Of a stretch of DNA of 16,933 nucleotides, positions 7,309 through 15,581 are shown piece after piece. Each line of letters begins with the position of its first letter. Within the stretch, counting starts at the first letter, position 1. Source of the DNA: CAZMGT01 sp964565895 (GTDB lineage: Bacteria; Armatimonadota; Zipacnadia; UBA1398; CAZMGT01); NCBI GenBank assembly GCA_964565895.1, contig CAZMGT010000069.1, positions 1 through 16,933 on the forward strand, written 5' to 3'. The notes under the pieces are model-generated. The model was not told the DNA's origin. It saw only the letters and a list, made by a program, of their open reading frames with translations, and searched no databases. Both the position numbers and the translations under genes were made by a program.

Positions 7309-8702
7309 ACGATGTGGCTCTGCTTGGTAAACAGGACGTACTTGCCGCTAATTACAATAATGTTCCCCGAGGGTTGCATGTCGCTCGCTCGGGGCAAAGC
7401 GACGTTTGGGATGCGGAACGTCTTGCGTGTGAGCACGTGGATCGCCCCGGGCGTTTCGTCGCAGCGCATGCCGAAGAGGACCATTCCCCCGCTAGAGAGC
7501 GTTGTCGTCTCGTCGCTGGTTACCTCAAACGGCGAGCGCACGCCGACGACCTTATCCACGCCCTCCGCCCCGCCGCAGAGGATGGGCTTGGCGATCTTAC
7601 CCGTGTCAATATCGAACCGCCCCACGGCGCAGCGGGTAATGTCGACAAAGCCGCGCGCTGCGGCGCTCGTGCGAAACGTTACGTAAAGGTTGCCGTCGCC
7701 GGCGAGCGCGGGCGGGGGCGCCACGCCGCCGTTGACGCACGCTGCAGTAAGGCTTGTCACATAGGGCTCGCTGCCGTCGGCGAGGTTAAGCACGACGCAG
7801 GTGCGCAGGGGCCGGTGGGTTTTGTAGAACTCGGCGACGATGTCCTGCTCGGCGATAATGTCGTCAACCGTTCGCGCTTTAAAAAGCACCTTTTGGTTGG
7901 GCACCGGCCCATAGGCCACGGGCCAGAAGAACTTCTGCTGCAGCGGGGGCACACCGCCGCCGAGGGCTTTCGGCCCCGCGGGGTGCACGCGGATTATGAC
8001 CCTGCCCCGATAGATTACCGGCCAATAGTCGCGCACCAAGCCCCCCGGGAGCTGCGCCGTCCAGAGGACCTTGCCGCTGCGCGCGTCGAGGCAAAACGCG
8101 CGCATGGCAAAGTTAACGCACACCACCCGGCCCTGCGCCCCCGCCGCGGTTTGGGCGATGGGGGCGCCCGTGTCGCGTTGCCAGAGGAGCTCGCCGGCGT
8201 CCGCAGCCAAGGCGTAGAAGACGCCGTCGCGGCAGCCGATATACAGCGCGCCGTCCATGAGCAGCGGCGCGGCGGAGAACCCCCGGCGCGAAAGCTTTTT
8301 CTCCCAGGCGATCTCCCCGCTGGCGCAGTCCAGCGCGCGCACCGCGCCGTCGAGCGCGGCAGCGAACACGCGCCGGCCGTCGCTGGCCAGCGTGTGCACG
8401 ATCGGCGCTCCGATGTCCGCCTGCCAGAGGTCGTTTCCCGTCGCTAGGTCTACGGCGTGGACGATGCCGTTTTGCGAGCCGACAAACACCCGGCCGTCGA
8501 CAACAATGGGCTGGCAGGTGTTGAAGATCACCTCCCCCGGCCAGCCCTTTACCCAGGCGATCTCAAACGGCCCCTGGGGCTCGTCGTCCACGTGGGCCGT
8601 GCGCGCGGGGTTGGCTGCTGCCTGGGGCCAATCTGCCGCGGCGGCGCAAAACGGCAAGCAGAACGCGCCAAAACAGAGCAGCGGCGCGGCAGTTTTCCGC
8701 AT
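7290..8702 (-). CDS. PQL-2: secreted PQQ-like beta-propeller repeat protein (paralogue of PQL-1)
   Basis: 470 aa from an ATG at 8702-8700, one base after the LSP-2 stop (TGA-G-ATG); GGGGAGGAGAG upstream serves as the ribosome site. The frame is open further upstream but lacks a signal peptide there. Residues 1-23 are a Sec signal peptide (MRKTAAPLLCFGAF...AAA/DW). Blades are visible at 72-93 (VFVGSQNGIVHAVDLATG), 112-133, 153-174 and 193-214, with later ones near 302-316, 339-369 and 409-425. By eye about 60% of residues match PQL-1 over the first 200, including WPQAAANPART and AWVKGW near the N-terminus, LSRRGF, and the insertion region ending in VVLNLADGSEPYV (303-315). The shared insertion and cysteines (C63, C204) suggest a specialised propeller rather than a generic one. 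Function is unknown. A partner for LSP-2 or a ligand-binding surface protein is the favoured inference. Confidence 0.9.
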   Translation of the reverse strand: MRKTAAPLLCFGAFCLPFCAAAADWPQAAANPARTAHVDDEPQGPFEIAWVKGWPGEVIFNTCQPIVVDGRVFVGSQNGIVHAVDLATGNDLWQADIGAPIVHTLASDGRRVFAAALDGAVRALDCASGEIAWEKKLSRRGFSAAPLLMDGALYIGCRDGVFYALAADAGELLWQRDTGAPIAQTAAGAQGRVVCVNFAMRAFCLDARSGKVLWTAQLPGGLVRDYWPVIYRGRVIIRVHPAGPKALGGGVPPLQQKFFWPVAYGPVPNQKVLFKARTVDDIIAEQDIVAEFYKTHRPLRTCVVLNLADGSEPYVTSLTAACVNGGVAPPPALAGDGNLYVTFRTSAAARGFVDITRCAVGRFDIDTGKIAKPILCGGAEGVDKVVGVRSPFEVTSDETTTLSSGGMVLFGMRCDETPGAIHVLTRKTFRIPNVALPRASDMQPSGNIIVISGKYVLFTKQSHIVCAKGR

Positions 8703-8703
8703 C

Positions 8704-11241
8704 TCAGCTCTCCTCCCCCACGGGCTGCCAGCGCAGCCCGCCAAAGCAGCGCAGGTTGGCCACCAGCTTACGCATGTGGTATAGGTCGCCCACTCGCGTA
8801 AACGGGATATCTTGAAAGCGAAGCATCTCTTGCCCCGTCGCCCCGAGGGCATAGCACTTGCCGAGGAATAGGCCGTAGCTGTTCTGGGGGTAGTCCATAA
8901 ACTTCTCCTTGCCCACGTTGGCCACGCGTCTGGTTAGAAACCAGGCGGGGCAGTTGCGCTCTACGGCGACGACAAACGCCCGCGTCTCAGGCAAAAGATA
9001 GTCCGCGAGAAACCGGCCGCACTCCGGCGTAAGGTCTAAGAACGTGGGGAACACGGGATACCAGTGGTCGCCGAACATCTGCGAGATGTTCGGGCCGAAC
9101 TCGTCCCAGCGGATAACCTGGCGCACGTCGTCCTCGGCCCCCGCCCAGCGGTCGGCCCAAAGCAGCGCCTGGCCCCCGCCGTTGCCGCTCGCCGTGGTTA
9201 GGCGAAGCATCCAGTCCGGCGAGGTGTCGATCGTTTGAAACCCCTCGTCGTACATATAGCGCACGAGCTTGCCCTGGGCGAAGCGGAAGATCATCGTGCG
9301 CGCGAGGAGGTATGTGGCAAGCTGCGCGGTGTCGCTATCGCCCAAGCGCTCCGCAATGCGCGCCAGGGCGACCCAGCGCGCAAAGCGCCCGTTAGCGGCG
9401 GCGACGCTGCCGTGGTCCTCGCCCGGGATGGCGCTGGGGAACGAGCGGTGCTCGCCCTCGCCGCGGAAATAGGCGCACGTCGCCCACTCCACCGCATTTG
9501 CGTGCGCTAGGGCAACGGCTTTTATCTCCTCCCACCGCTGCTTTATGAACTCCCACCGGCCGGAGGCAGCGGCGAGCGCCCACAGGGCGTAGACGTTGTT
9601 CGCGCGGTCCACCTCGCGCACCCAGGAGCTCTCCAGGCGCAGGGCGTCCTTGCCCAGCACCTGCGCCATGTAGTCCAGCGGCAAAAGCGCGAAGTACTCG
9701 CGCCGCGCGCCGACGAAGTTGGGCACGGAGTGCTCGCGCAGGGGATCGACCCAGCGCATGCAGGCCAGGGCATATTGCACCGCCCGCTCGCGCTGCGCTT
9801 GCTCCAGATAAGGCAGGGCCTCGGCGACGGCGAGAACCGTCTCGCCGGGGTTGGCGAAGTGAAAGCGAATGCGAAACAGGTGCTTCGGGGCGAGGCAAAT
9901 CGCTGGCGCAAGGCGCCCCGCGTCGAGCATCTTCTCGACCTCCGCGCGCAGCTCGCGCACAAGCGGCTGAGCCTCGGGGTGGCGAGGGATGTCTGAGGCC
10001 ACGCGCTCGCCGATGTACCGTCGTAGCCCGCGGATAGTAAACTCAACGCTTTCAGCGCCGGCGACCCCGCTATATGGCCCGGAGTGAGTGGCGATGGCCT
10101 GGGGGGCAAGCTCGCCGGAAAGCTCCACGGGAAAACCATAGCGCGCAGCCAAGGCGAGCACCGGCGGAACGGGGGCCAACGTCTCGCTTTCCGTCCCCCA
10201 GTCGTCGGGAAGATCAAGATAGGTAAACCGCTGGCGAATGGTTACCGCGTCGCCGCCGGCGAACACGCGGCGCGACTCGGCGCAAGCGAGGGGAAAGCGC
10301 TTTAGCCGCCGGGCCCACGCGCGGCAGCGGGTAACGATGTCCGCGGGCAGTGCTTTGCTCCAGCGCGCCGTGTCGCTCGCCCGCGGCCGAAAAAAGCCCA
10401 ACACGGGAACTATGGCCACAGCCCCCGCGCCCCGCTCGCCAAACACAAGCTCAAGCGCGTCGCCTATCGGGCGCAGCGTTTGCCCCTTGTGCTGCAGCAC
10501 GAGAAGCACGGGGAGATCTGCAGGGAAGAAGTAGCCGCGGCGCATAAACTCCTTCACCGGCTGCATTTTCCAGACGATGTTCGGAATGGCGCTGCGCAAA
10601 AACGGCGCGCGCTCGCCATACCACAGCAACAGCCACGGCTCGCGCATTTGCGAGAGGTCAACCTGGGCTTTGGTCTCGCGCACGGCTACGCCGTCGGCCG
10701 CGGCATAAGCAACATATTGCGGGACGATGCTTGTCTCCGTCTGCGGGGTGTCGAGCCGCTGGCCGAGCCATTTTTTGCCGGCAAACAGGCTAAGCTTTTG
10801 CGCGCGCGAGGAAAAAAGTACCGCGGGCGAAAGCCTGCTTAGGTAAACCTCAAGCGCCGCCTCGCCCGTGCCCACGCGATACTTGCGCAGGCACCACGTT
10901 TGCTCGACCAGCTTGGGCTGGGCCGTCGCCGGCGTCGTGCGCACTTCGCCCAGGTCGCACCAGCCGGCGATGCGGTATACCTCGCGGTTGCCGTTATGCT
11001 GGTTGAGGACGTCGAGAAACGACCGCATGAGCAGGCGCGGGCAGCCGCCAGCGAGGACCTCGAATCCCAACCCGCCCACCGCGGGCAGGTCGCGGTGCCA
11101 GCGGCTCCCCTCGCGCTGCTCCGCCCACGCCGAGCGGGCGTTCGCGGCGATCTGTTGCACAAAGCCGTCGTCAGCCCAAACCGTGCCACAGGCACACAGG
11201 AGCGCGCCTGCGGCAAGGCATAGCGCTCGGCATCTGGCCAT
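8704..11241 (-). CDS. LSP-2: large secreted protein, paralogue of LSP-1
   Basis: 845 aa. I choose the ATG at 11241 over an in-frame ATG at 11259 because GAGGTG lies eight bases before the former and the signal peptide then begins normally (MARCRALCLAAGALLC ... VWA/DDG, residues 1-23). It aligns with LSP-1 along its whole length: SAWAEQR (38-43), YLSRLSPAVLF (133-143), EPWLLLWYG (201-209), FGERGAGAVAIVPVLGFF (267-284), THSGPYSGVAG (385-395), HFANPGETVLAVAEALPYL (461-479), ANNVYALWALAAASGR (547-562), DDVRQVIRWDEFGP (704-717) and RFQDIPFTRVGDLYHMRK (808-825). The helical C-terminal half suggests an (alpha/alpha) toroid. A stretch at 597-613 (HRSFPSAIPGEDHGSVA) is an insertion relative to LSP-1. 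It heads the second LSP-PQL cassette, divergent from the isomerase operon. No named family is recognised; a role in polysaccharide binding or cleavage is inferred from context only. Confidence 0.85.
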   Translation of the reverse strand: MARCRALCLAAGALLCACGTVWADDGFVQQIAANARSAWAEQREGSRWHRDLPAVGGLGFEVLAGGCPRLLMRSFLDVLNQHNGNREVYRIAGWCDLGEVRTTPATAQPKLVEQTWCLRKYRVGTGEAALEVYLSRLSPAVLFSSRAQKLSLFAGKKWLGQRLDTPQTETSIVPQYVAYAAADGVAVRETKAQVDLSQMREPWLLLWYGERAPFLRSAIPNIVWKMQPVKEFMRRGYFFPADLPVLLVLQHKGQTLRPIGDALELVFGERGAGAVAIVPVLGFFRPRASDTARWSKALPADIVTRCRAWARRLKRFPLACAESRRVFAGGDAVTIRQRFTYLDLPDDWGTESETLAPVPPVLALAARYGFPVELSGELAPQAIATHSGPYSGVAGAESVEFTIRGLRRYIGERVASDIPRHPEAQPLVRELRAEVEKMLDAGRLAPAICLAPKHLFRIRFHFANPGETVLAVAEALPYLEQAQRERAVQYALACMRWVDPLREHSVPNFVGARREYFALLPLDYMAQVLGKDALRLESSWVREVDRANNVYALWALAAASGRWEFIKQRWEEIKAVALAHANAVEWATCAYFRGEGEHRSFPSAIPGEDHGSVAAANGRFARWVALARIAERLGDSDTAQLATYLLARTMIFRFAQGKLVRYMYDEGFQTIDTSPDWMLRLTTASGNGGGQALLWADRWAGAEDDVRQVIRWDEFGPNISQMFGDHWYPVFPTFLDLTPECGRFLADYLLPETRAFVVAVERNCPAWFLTRRVANVGKEKFMDYPQNSYGLFLGKCYALGATGQEMLRFQDIPFTRVGDLYHMRKLVANLRCFGGLRWQPVGEES

Positions 11242-11414
11242 GGCAGGGGCACCTCGCATCGGCTAGTGAGTCGGGCAAGGTGCAGTTCGAGGGGCGGTGT
11301 GCTTTTCCTGCAGCGGAGGAGGAAGCCCAACAATGGGGAAGGTAAACAGCCGCGGCCGAGAGAAATAGCAGGCTCGGCAAACCAGCGGCAAGCGCCGCAG
11401 AGAGGTGATGGCAC
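11242..11414. promoter_or_regulatory. Divergent intergenic region between LSP-2 and the isomerase operon
   Basis: These 173 bp separate two divergent translation starts, so promoters of both operons should lie here. On the minus strand TTGCCG then TATTTC 18 bp later is a poor sigma70 match. GCGGC (11385-11389) and GCCGC (11394-11398) form a tight 4-nt-loop hairpin just before the GAGGTG ribosome site of the isomerase gene (11402-11407). No convincing operator is seen. Confidence 0.3.
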
Positions 11415-12323
11415 GTGGCAAAGGCAAAGCTGGCCATTGGCTCGTGGGCTTATTGCTTTGGGCCCTATGAGTCGCATCCCCACCCTCTGCCTGAGGTTGT
11501 GCAGAAGCTATCCGACCTGAAGTTCGACGGAATCGAGCTCTGCGGTTTTCCCCCGCATGCCACGCCGGAGGCCTATCCCGATAAGGCGAAGCGGCAAGAG
11601 CTGGTGAAAATGATTCAGGACGCGGGGCTTGAGGTGTGCGGCTATGCCGCGGACTTCACCGCCGTGCCCCCGGCCGTCGAGCCATATTGCAATGGGCCCT
11701 ACCTGGAGCGGTTTAAGCAGTGCGTGGAGATGTGCGTCGATGTGGGCAGCCCGAGCATCCGCGTGGACACGGTAAGCAGCCCGCCCCTGCCCGAGGGGGT
11801 TGATTACGACACCGCCTGGAAGCGCATTGTCGAGCAGTGGCAGCAGGCCGCGGAGATCGCCAAAGACGCGGGCGTGCTCGTGGTCTGGGAGTTTGAGCCT
11901 GGGTTTATGTTTAACAAGCCCTCGGAGATCGTGAAGATGTACGAGGACGTGGGGCACGAGAATTTCAAAATTTTGCTCGACACGTGCCACGCGCAAATGG
12001 TCGCCGTGGTCGGCGCACGGCAGGCCCCGCCTAAGGAAACCCTCGACGGAGGGATCCTCGAGCTTATCGGGATGCTCAACGGGAAAATCGGCCACGTGCA
12101 CCTCATCGACTCAGACAACACCCTGCACGACGAAGAGACGAGCACGCACCGGCCGTTTGGCGAGGGGTTCATTAACTTCGACGAGGTCATTCCGGCGATC
12201 ATCAACGCCGGCTATACCTCGCAGTGGTGGAGCATCGACCTGTGCTTCTGGCCCGAAGCGTGGGAGGTTACCGAAAACGCGAAGAAGTTCCTCGAGCCTC
12301 TGCTCGAGAAGTACGTCGGCTAG
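11415..12323 (+). CDS. Sugar phosphate isomerase/epimerase (xylose isomerase-like TIM barrel)
   Basis: 302 aa from a GTG at 11415, chosen because GAGGTG ends seven bases upstream and the first barrel strand (KLAIGSWAYCF) follows at once. There is no signal peptide, so it is cytoplasmic. The fold is the AP-endonuclease-2/xylose-isomerase TIM barrel: FDGIELCGF (37-45, strand 2 with its typical Glu), GLEVCGYAADF (71-81), VLVVWEFEP (154-162), FKILLDTCHA (184-193), GHVHLIDSD (226-234) and WWSIDLCF (271-278). Likely metal ligands by family analogy are Glu159 or Glu161, Asp189, His229 or His227, and Asp275 where many relatives have Glu. Substrate cannot be assigned from sequence; relatives include ketose 3-epimerases, inosose isomerases and hydroxypyruvate isomerases. 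It is first of three co-directional genes, 39 bp before the dehydrogenase, which suggests successive steps on one sugar or polyol. Confidence 0.85.
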   Translation: MAKAKLAIGSWAYCFGPYESHPHPLPEVVQKLSDLKFDGIELCGFPPHATPEAYPDKAKRQELVKMIQDAGLEVCGYAADFTAVPPAVEPYCNGPYLERFKQCVEMCVDVGSPSIRVDTVSSPPLPEGVDYDTAWKRIVEQWQQAAEIAKDAGVLVVWEFEPGFMFNKPSEIVKMYEDVGHENFKILLDTCHAQMVAVVGARQAPPKETLDGGILELIGMLNGKIGHVHLIDSDNTLHDEETSTHRPFGEGFINFDEVIPAIINAGYTSQWWSIDLCFWPEAWEVTENAKKFLEPLLEKYVG

Positions 12324-12362
12324 CGCGAGGGCAAGCGCCAAGCAAGGAGGGAGAGCTGCGCC

Positions 12363-13421
12363 ATGAAAGCCCAGGTGTTCTATGAGCCGAACAAGATGGA
12401 GCTCACCGAGGTCCCCGATCCCAAGCCCGCGGCGGACCAGGTGCTTGTGCGCGTGAAAGCGTGCGGGATTTGCGGGTCGGACGTGGCCTACTTTTTCGGT
12501 GACGCCTCGCTGGAGACGGAGACGGGGAAGGGGCCGCTCATTCTCGGCCACGAGTTTACCGGCGAGGTCGTGGAAGTGGGCGAGGCAGCGAAGAACCTGT
12601 TCTCTCCCGGCGACCGCGTCGTCCTCGACCCCGTGCAATATTGCAACGCGTGCGAGATTTGCAAGCGCGGGTATCCCAACTTGTGCGAGAACAAGGCGGT
12701 GCTCGGCGTGTCCACCGATGGGGGCTTTGCCGAGTACGCCCTGTCCAGCTACACCGGTGTGCACAAGCTGCCGGAGAACGTTACCTATGAGCAGGGGGCG
12801 CTTACCGAGCCGCTGGCCTGCGCCACGTATGGCATTCAGAATCTAAACATTCTCCCCGGTAGCTTCTGCGTGGTCATCGGCGCTGGGCCGATCGGGCTGA
12901 TGATGGTCCAACTGGCCAAGGCTAATGGCGCGGGGACCGTGGCCCTCGTGGAGCGGCTCGACTATCGCCTGGAAACGGGCAAGCAACTGGGCGCGGACAT
13001 GATCTTCAACACCGGCGAGTCCGACTCGCCGCACTATTGCGAGGACCTCACCCAAGCCATCGCCGACGCCACGCAGGGTAAGATGGCCGACCGGGTAATC
13101 GTGGCCACCGGGGCTGTCGAGGCAATGCAGCAGGCATTGGACATCTCCGGCCGGCGCTCGACGATCGTCTACTTCGGCCTCCCCGGCGACCAAGACGTGA
13201 TCACCGTTCCCGCGTTGCAGTCCATCCTGTGGGACAAGACGATACGCTTCTCCTGGCTTGCTCCGCACACGTGGCCCGCGGCGCTTTCCGCGCTGGCCAG
13301 CGGGCAGGTAAATGTCGATCCGTTGATCACGGGCGAGGTCCCCTTGGAGGGTTTGGAGCAGGCGCTAGCCGACGTGCGCGACCGCAAGGGCAACCCGTTT
13401 AAGGTGCTCGTAAAGCCATAA
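12363..13421 (+). CDS. Zinc-dependent medium-chain dehydrogenase (sorbitol/threonine dehydrogenase-like)
   Basis: 352 aa, the usual length for the family. AAGGAGGGAG precedes the ATG. Catalytic zinc ligands fit Cys37 (GICGSD), His63-Glu64 (GHE) and Glu149 (TEPLACA). The structural zinc site has the four cysteines Cys94, Cys97, Cys100 and Cys108. The Rossmann motif GAGPIGLM is at 173-180, and the acidic Glu197 at the end of the second strand (VALVER) favours NAD over NADP. The enzyme should oxidise a secondary alcohol of a polyol, sugar or amino alcohol in the cytoplasm. The EPLA glutamate is typical of the sorbitol dehydrogenase/threonine dehydrogenase branch; the exact substrate is not determined. 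It sits between two TIM-barrel isomerase genes (gaps of 39 and 53 bp). This fits an oxidise-then-epimerise pathway such as those for polyols, rare ketoses or inositols. Confidence 0.92.
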   Translation: MKAQVFYEPNKMELTEVPDPKPAADQVLVRVKACGICGSDVAYFFGDASLETETGKGPLILGHEFTGEVVEVGEAAKNLFSPGDRVVLDPVQYCNACEICKRGYPNLCENKAVLGVSTDGGFAEYALSSYTGVHKLPENVTYEQGALTEPLACATYGIQNLNILPGSFCVVIGAGPIGLMMVQLAKANGAGTVALVERLDYRLETGKQLGADMIFNTGESDSPHYCEDLTQAIADATQGKMADRVIVATGAVEAMQQALDISGRRSTIVYFGLPGDQDVITVPALQSILWDKTIRFSWLAPHTWPAALSALASGQVNVDPLITGEVPLEGLEQALADVRDRKGNPFKVLVKP

Positions 13422-13474
13422 TCGCCGGCGGCGGGGCGCTGCCCTGCAGGCCGAGCACGCGAGGTGAGCTGGCC

Positions 13475-14464
13475 ATGTCCTCAAAACGTCTTAGCCGGCG
13501 GGGGTTCCTCGTTCGTGCAGGGCGTGCCGCGATTGGGGCTGCCGCGGCTGCGTCTGTCGCGGCGGCTGCCCAGCGCGACTACGGCGGCAGATGGAGCGAG
13601 AAAAGAGGCAAGGGGAGCGCGAAAATGAAATGCGGCGTTAACTTTCTTCTCTGGACAGCCTCGAACGAGAACGACGCGCAGTGGATTCGCCGTGCCGGGA
13701 ACATGGGTTTCGACTGGGTGGAGATCCCCGTGTTCGACCCCGCGCAGGTAGATGTTTCCGCGGTGCGTGCCGCGCTGCGCGATACAGGCCAGGAGGTTAG
13801 CCTGTGCAGCATCCTCGACGCCTCGCGCGATATCTCCGCGGACGACCCAGCGGCGCGCGAGGGCGGGAAAAAGTATATCCGCGAGTGCATTCTTCTCGCG
13901 GAGAAGATCGGCGCGCACATTTTCGCCGGCCCGCTTTACTCCGCTGTCGGTCGGCTCACGGGCAAGCCCCGCTCGCAGGAGGAGTACGACCGCGCGGTGG
14001 AGGGGCTAAAGGAGCTCGGCGCATTTGCCGCAGACCACGGCGTTACCCTCTGCGTAGAACCCCTAAACCGCTTCGAGACGCACATGTTTAACATCGCCGC
14101 GGATGTCGTTAAGCTCGTGGACGATGTGGACTCGCCCGCGGTGAAGGCGATGATCGATACGTTCCACGCGAACATCGAGGAGAAGAACACCGCCGACGCC
14201 ATTCGCCTCTGCGGCCCGCGGCTCGCCCACGTCCACGCCTGCGAGAACGACCGCGGGGCGCCGGGGACGGGGCAGGTGCACTGGGACGAGATCTTCGCCG
14301 CCCTGCGGGAGATTAACTACACAGGGGCGCTGGTCATCGAGTCGTTCGTGGGGAACATTCCGGAGATCGCTGCTGCGGCAGCGATTTGGCGCAACATCGA
14401 GCCCAGCGCGGACTATACGGCGCAGAAGGGCCTGGAGTTTCTGCGCAAAATGACCCAGGGCTAG
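13475..14464 (+). CDS. Ketose 3-epimerase-like protein (D-psicose/D-tagatose epimerase family) with Tat signal
   Basis: 329 aa from the ATG at 13475, preceded by GAGGTGA. Residues 7-31 are a twin-arginine signal (SRRGFLVRAG, then an alanine-rich core). The enzyme domain starts at Met51 (MKCGVNFLLWT), which is how family members normally begin. Spacing of catalytic residues matches the Agrobacterium D-psicose 3-epimerase exactly as I recall it. Metal ligands are Glu195, Asp228, His254 and Glu289 (150, 183, 209, 244 there); substrate contacts are Glu201, His231 and Arg260 (156, 186, 215 there). So it should be an active divalent-metal enzyme that inverts C3 of a ketose or related sugar. Export is odd, because most characterised members are cytoplasmic. 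A second start at 13625 has its own ribosome site (see separate entry). It is the last gene of the operon, 53 bp after the dehydrogenase. Exact substrate is not assigned. Confidence 0.88.
   Translation: MSSKRLSRRGFLVRAGRAAIGAAAAASVAAAAQRDYGGRWSEKRGKGSAKMKCGVNFLLWTASNENDAQWIRRAGNMGFDWVEIPVFDPAQVDVSAVRAALRDTGQEVSLCSILDASRDISADDPAAREGGKKYIRECILLAEKIGAHIFAGPLYSAVGRLTGKPRSQEEYDRAVEGLKELGAFAADHGVTLCVEPLNRFETHMFNIAADVVKLVDDVDSPAVKAMIDTFHANIEEKNTADAIRLCGPRLAHVHACENDRGAPGTGQVHWDEIFAALREINYTGALVIESFVGNIPEIAAAAAIWRNIEPSADYTAQKGLEFLRKMTQG
13612..13627 (+). promoter_or_regulatory. Internal ribosome site and alternative start inside the epimerase gene
   Basis: GGGGAG (13612-13617) stands seven bases before an in-frame ATG (13625-13627) that opens MKCGVNFLLWT, the standard family N-terminus. 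Initiation here would give a 279-aa form lacking the Tat signal. Whether both starts are used is not known; coding constraint on the linker KRGKGSAK could also create the purine run. Confidence 0.45.
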
Positions 14465-14699
14465 GCGAATTAGCCGAGCCAGCCCCCACCCACCGGCAGC
14501 GCGGCGAGGCGTCGCTCCGCCGGCGAAGTTGTACCTGGCGTCGCGCGGGCGGGTCTGGGGCTCCGCAGGCCGACGCTGCGGGCTGTCTGCGTACCGCAAC
14601 AGACTGACAGCGCCTAGCAGACGAGGAACAAGAAATGCGCGCCCCTTCGGTCTGTGCGAACGTTGGAGCTTGCCAGGCAAGGAGGAGGGGTACGAGGTG
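14465..14699. other. Spacer downstream of the epimerase operon, with a hairpin
   Basis: No credible gene is seen in these 235 bp. CCGGC (14493-14497) pairs with GCCGG (14519-14523), with AGCG (14498-14501) and CGCT (14512-14515) continuing the stem inside, 30 bp after the epimerase stop. It could end the operon transcript, although no T-tract follows. Confidence 0.4.
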
Positions 14700-14707
14700 G
14701 GCGGCGG

Positions 14708-14735
14708 GGAGGTGGCGCGGATTGGATAGGGCGGG
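14708..14735 (+). repeat. 28-bp exact repeat, copy 1
   Basis: All 28 bases recur at 15554-15581 (offset 846 bp) in the header of another unit, while flanking sequence has diverged. It includes GGCGCGGATTGGATAGGGCG. This is the best-kept stretch of the array and may be its functional core. Confidence 0.9.
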
Positions 14736-15151
14736 GAGCGGCAGGCGGCGGGAAGGTGCCGCGGACCTGGTCAGGTGACCGGCGCGCGGTCAGCTCGTGC
14801 TGCCAACAGGAGCCGACTACAGCGTTCGGCGGCGCAGGGGTTGCTTCGCTTTCCAACAGCATTCACCACATTCCCCCTCAACGACGGGATCCAAGCCACC
14901 ACCTTCAGTGGCCAGCAGCAAACGTATCCTGCGCGAGGGGAAAGTGACGCGTTCTCTTTTCCTCCGCCCGTTTCTGCAAAACCGGTGACGCCAAAGTCGT
15001 GCCGCCTTCTCAATTCAATGCTCTGGGTCGCCAACTTGCGATGCCAGCATTTGGGGTGCGCCGGCGTCTAATGTCGCACTCCACGTCAGCTAGGAGGTCC
15101 TGTCTCTGCACCATCGTCGTTGCCTGAAGCGCCAAGCGTTACGTTGGCTCC

Positions 15152-15575
15152 GTCAGGCGGAAGGGAAACGGGGCGGATGGCGGGGAGGTAGCGCGGATCG
15201 GCCGGGGCGGACGGCTGCGGACAGCCAGAGTGTTTCCTGCCGCATCAGAATCTTGCCAGTACGCCGGTTCCCTCCCAACTCTTCTCGCCTCTTCCATAGT
15301 ATTCACCACCGCCCTAGCGACGAGAACGCTCGGTTCCGCCAGACTGTTGGTGGCAGGCATAGTTTCTCTTTTCGGCGCGTACGCAAACGTCTTGTTAAGG
15401 TTGCCTTGACTCTCAAGAGAAAGAGCTTTGTCGTGATGCGGGCAGTCCCCGCACCGCAAGGCGCAGACAGCGCGCGAAGGACGAAGCTTTTCTTCAGATG
15501 AGCAAGGGCCGGAGTGCACAAGTCGAGGCGGAGGGGAACGGGGTAGATGGCGAGGAGGTGGCGCGGATTGGATAG
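15152..15575 (+). repeat. Long direct repeat R1, copy a
   Basis: This matches 15902-16320 at an offset of 750 bp at its left end (TCAGGCGG), 747 in the middle (TTTCTC, then GCAGACAG) and 745-746 at the right end (AGGCGG, GCGAGGAGGTGGCG region). The alignment therefore needs only about five gap positions over roughly 420 bp. Many scattered substitutions show the duplication is old. Confidence 0.8.
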
Positions 15576-15581
15576 GGCGGG
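15554..15581 (+). repeat. 28-bp exact repeat, copy 2
   Basis: Identical to 14708-14735. It forms the header of the unit that is also duplicated at 16554, where the core reads slightly differently (GGAATGGATAGGGCG). Confidence 0.9.

Noticed and set aside
7314..8447. A 377-codon plus-strand open frame opposite PQL-2
   Set aside because: It lies wholly antisense to a well-supported propeller gene, has an atypical Arg/His/Ala-rich product and no ribosome site. GC-rich codon bias explains the missing stops.
11241..11259. Upstream in-frame ATG for LSP-2 and a lipoprotein reading of its signal (LLCAC)
   Set aside because: The upstream ATG lacks a ribosome site, whereas GAGGTG serves the ATG at 11241. 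Cys at the -2 position does not fit a lipobox, and VWA/DD is a normal signal peptidase I site.
14063..14680. A 205-codon minus-strand open frame overlapping the epimerase 3' end
   Set aside because: It is antisense to the catalytic part of the epimerase and resembles no family.
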